Part shown: one piece after another, positions 5,067 through 6,298 of the stretch
Numbering within the stretch: the stretch's first letter is position 1
Layout of the letters: every line of letters starts with the position of its first letter
Source: an uncultured Archangium sp.
GTDB lineage: Bacteria; Myxococcota; Myxococcia; Myxococcales; Myxococcaceae
DNA: 6,298 bases
NCBI GenBank assembly: GCA_937875615.1
Contig: CALNBU010000269.1
Coordinates: 1 to 6,298, forward strand
Direction of reading: 5' to 3'
The notes under the pieces: generated by a model
Seen by the model: the letters and a program-made list of their open reading frames with translations, nothing else
Told to the model about the DNA's origin: nothing
Databases searched by the model: none
Made by a program: the position numbers and the translations under genes

Positions 5067-6298
5067 TCAGGGGCTGACGGCCACGCCCACCTTGAAGGGC
5101 AGCTGCACCTCGGTCTCGCCGTCGCTGCCGGGGAAGACGATGCGCCGCGCCGTGCTGGTCATGCACTGGGCCCACTCCGAGGTCTCGTGCTTCTTCGGCT
5201 CGACGCCCGCGCTCTTCACCGCGCCCGACGGCCCCACCGTCAGCACCATGGTGATGTTCCCCACCGCGAGGTTGGGGTTGCGGCGCAGGGCATTGTCGAT
5301 GCACGTCTCGAAGGCCTTCGCCTTGTCCGCCACCACCTTGGACACCGCCTGGTCCGAGAGGCCGGCGGTGTTGACCTGCGCGCCGCCGGTCTCCTCGCCC
5401 GTCTTTCGCACCTTCGGGCCGGCGGTCTTGAGGTCGTTCTGCTCGTAGAAGGCGGCGAGGTTGGGGTCCTGCTTCCTGGGCACCACCACCTCGGGCGGCG
5501 GCGCCTTGCCCGCACCCGCCACCTTCCGGCCCCCCTGCGCCGCCTCCGGCTTCTTGCGGCCCTCGCCGGTCAGCAGGTCCCGCAGTCCGGCCGCGCCGCC
5601 CGCCGAGAAGAAGCTCTCTTCCACCTGTTCGCCCTGCTCGTTGGTGCGCGTCACGGTCGGCAGCTCCACCAGCTTGAAGCTGCTCAACAAGAACACCAGC
5701 AGCAGCGGGAACCCCACGATGCCCACCACGAAGAGCGCCACCTTCCAGGGCGGGTTGCGCTTCTTCACGCCCGATTTGGCGATGAAGAAGGCGGTCGACT
5801 CCGAGGCGGGCGGCGCCTCGGCGGCGGGGCCCAGGGCGGCGAAGGGGTCCTCCGCGGCGGCGCCACCGACCTGCGGCCTGCGCTCGGCGTCGTCGCCGAA
5901 GAGCGCGTGACCGCCGGCCACCGCGCCCACTCCGCTGTCGGCGCCAGACTTCACCACCTCTGGCGCGGGCGCTTCGGGCGCGACGGCCACGTCCTTGAAA
6001 GCGGCGGGCGGCGGCGGCGGTGGTGCCGCGAAGAGCCCGGAGACCTCCGTCACCTCCTGCGCCCGCTTCCAGTCGGCCATCCCCGCGCGCCAGAGGTAGG
6101 TGCGCGGCGTCACCTCCTGGCCTGCGGCGCGCCGGCGCAGCTCGTCGAGGTCGAAGGGGCCGTGCTGCTTGCCCGCCAACATCGCGAACCACTCGGGCGA
6201 CGGCGCAGGCGGCGGGGGCGCCGACACCGCGGCGACGGGCGCGGGCACCGCCGCGGTGGGCGTGCCGACGGTCACCGTGACCAGGTTCTGGCATTGCT
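5067..6298 (-). CDS. GYF-domain, single-pass membrane protein with AgmX/PglI-type C-terminal domain (5' end outside window)
   Basis: The frame is open to the window edge, so the gene is incomplete at its 5' end. The first visible residues read QCQNLVTVTVG; the Cys probably ends an N-terminal zinc ribbon of the CxxC type common in this protein class. Next come a Pro/Ala spacer and a GYF_2-like domain (about 6194-6057; WFAMLAGKQHGPFDLDELRR, then TYLWRAGMADWKRA). A long Pro/Ala-rich linker follows, then a basic stretch KSGVKKRNPPWK and one membrane helix (about 5747-5679). The C-terminal part should be periplasmic. It resembles the TonB-like AgmX/PglI domain, with paired cysteines in FETCIDNALRRNP and WAQCMTSTARRIVFP and the strand pair around ITMVLTVGPSGAVKSAGV. 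AgmX/PglI are gliding-motility proteins in Myxococcus, but many paralogues of unknown role exist, so motility is not claimed. It ends 45 bases before the first BMC-P gene on the same strand. The apparent GTG at 6275 lies after the zinc-ribbon Cys and is not the start. Confidence 0.85.
   Translation of the reverse strand, partial: QCQNLVTVTVGTPTAAVPAPVAAVSAPPPPAPSPEWFAMLAGKQHGPFDLDELRRRAAGQEVTPRTYLWRAGMADWKRAQEVTEVSGLFAAPPPPPPAAFKDVAVAPEAPAPEVVKSGADSGVGAVAGGHALFGDDAERRPQVGGAAAEDPFAALGPAAEAPPASESTAFFIAKSGVKKRNPPWKVALFVVGIVGFPLLLVFLLSSFKLVELPTVTRTNEQGEQVEESFFSAGGAAGLRDLLTGEGRKKPEAAQGGRKVAGAGKAPPPEVVVPRKQDPNLAAFYEQNDLKTAGPKVRKTGEETGGAQVNTAGLSDQAVSKVVADKAKAFETCIDNALRRNPNLAVGNITMVLTVGPSGAVKSAGVEPKKHETSEWAQCMTSTARRIVFPGSDGETEVQLPFKVGVAVSP

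Noticed and set aside
6273..6275. GTG as the start of the GYF/AgmX-type protein
   Set aside because: The same frame continues upstream with a zinc-ribbon-like Cys and strand, and no ribosome site precedes the GTG.

Overview
The window is very GC-rich with dense, tightly packed genes and looks chromosomal. The best lineage marker is the rightmost gene. Its cytoplasmic GYF_2-like domain, Pro/Ala-rich linker, single membrane helix and two-cysteine AgmX/PglI-type C-terminus make an architecture known mainly from Myxococcota. I infer a myxobacterium or close relative and cannot name a genus.

Layout. The left third (1-2377) reads rightward. It holds the end of a TatA/TatB-like gene, then tatC, then a membrane-anchored RCK (TrkA-N) protein. 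Each gene overlaps the next by a few bases, so this is one transcription unit whose promoter lies to the left. A 163-base convergent spacer (2378-2540) with a perfect inverted repeat but no clear intrinsic terminator separates it from the right-hand unit. The right two thirds (2541-6298) reads leftward as five closely spaced genes. In transcription order they are a GYF/AgmX-type membrane protein (5' end outside the window), two tandem EutN/CcmL-type bacterial microcompartment (BMC) vertex proteins, a class II aldolase, and a YbdG-type mechanosensitive channel. Gaps are 45, -4, 7 and 15 bases, so they could form one operon. Its promoter is also outside the window.

The most interesting content is the BMC-P / BMC-P / class II aldolase cassette. 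Aldolase-linked BMCs with several pentamer proteins are known from Planctomycetes/Verrucomicrobia-type loci, where they process sugar-phosphate-derived aldehydes. Here two vertex proteins and an aldolase stand without any BMC-H or BMC-T shell gene in view, between an AgmX-like protein and an osmotic channel. The aldolase also has Asn where the family usually has its third metal-binding His. This is either a satellite of a shell locus elsewhere in the genome or a repurposed pentamer/aldolase system.

Two other genes are structurally odd. TatC carries roughly 165 extra residues between membrane helices 3 and 4, including two TPR-like helical hairpins. The RCK protein keeps a TM-loop-TM module like a potassium channel but has no recognisable TVGYG-type selectivity filter. 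No RNA genes, mobile elements or CRISPR arrays were seen, and no stretch longer than 300 bases lacks a gene.
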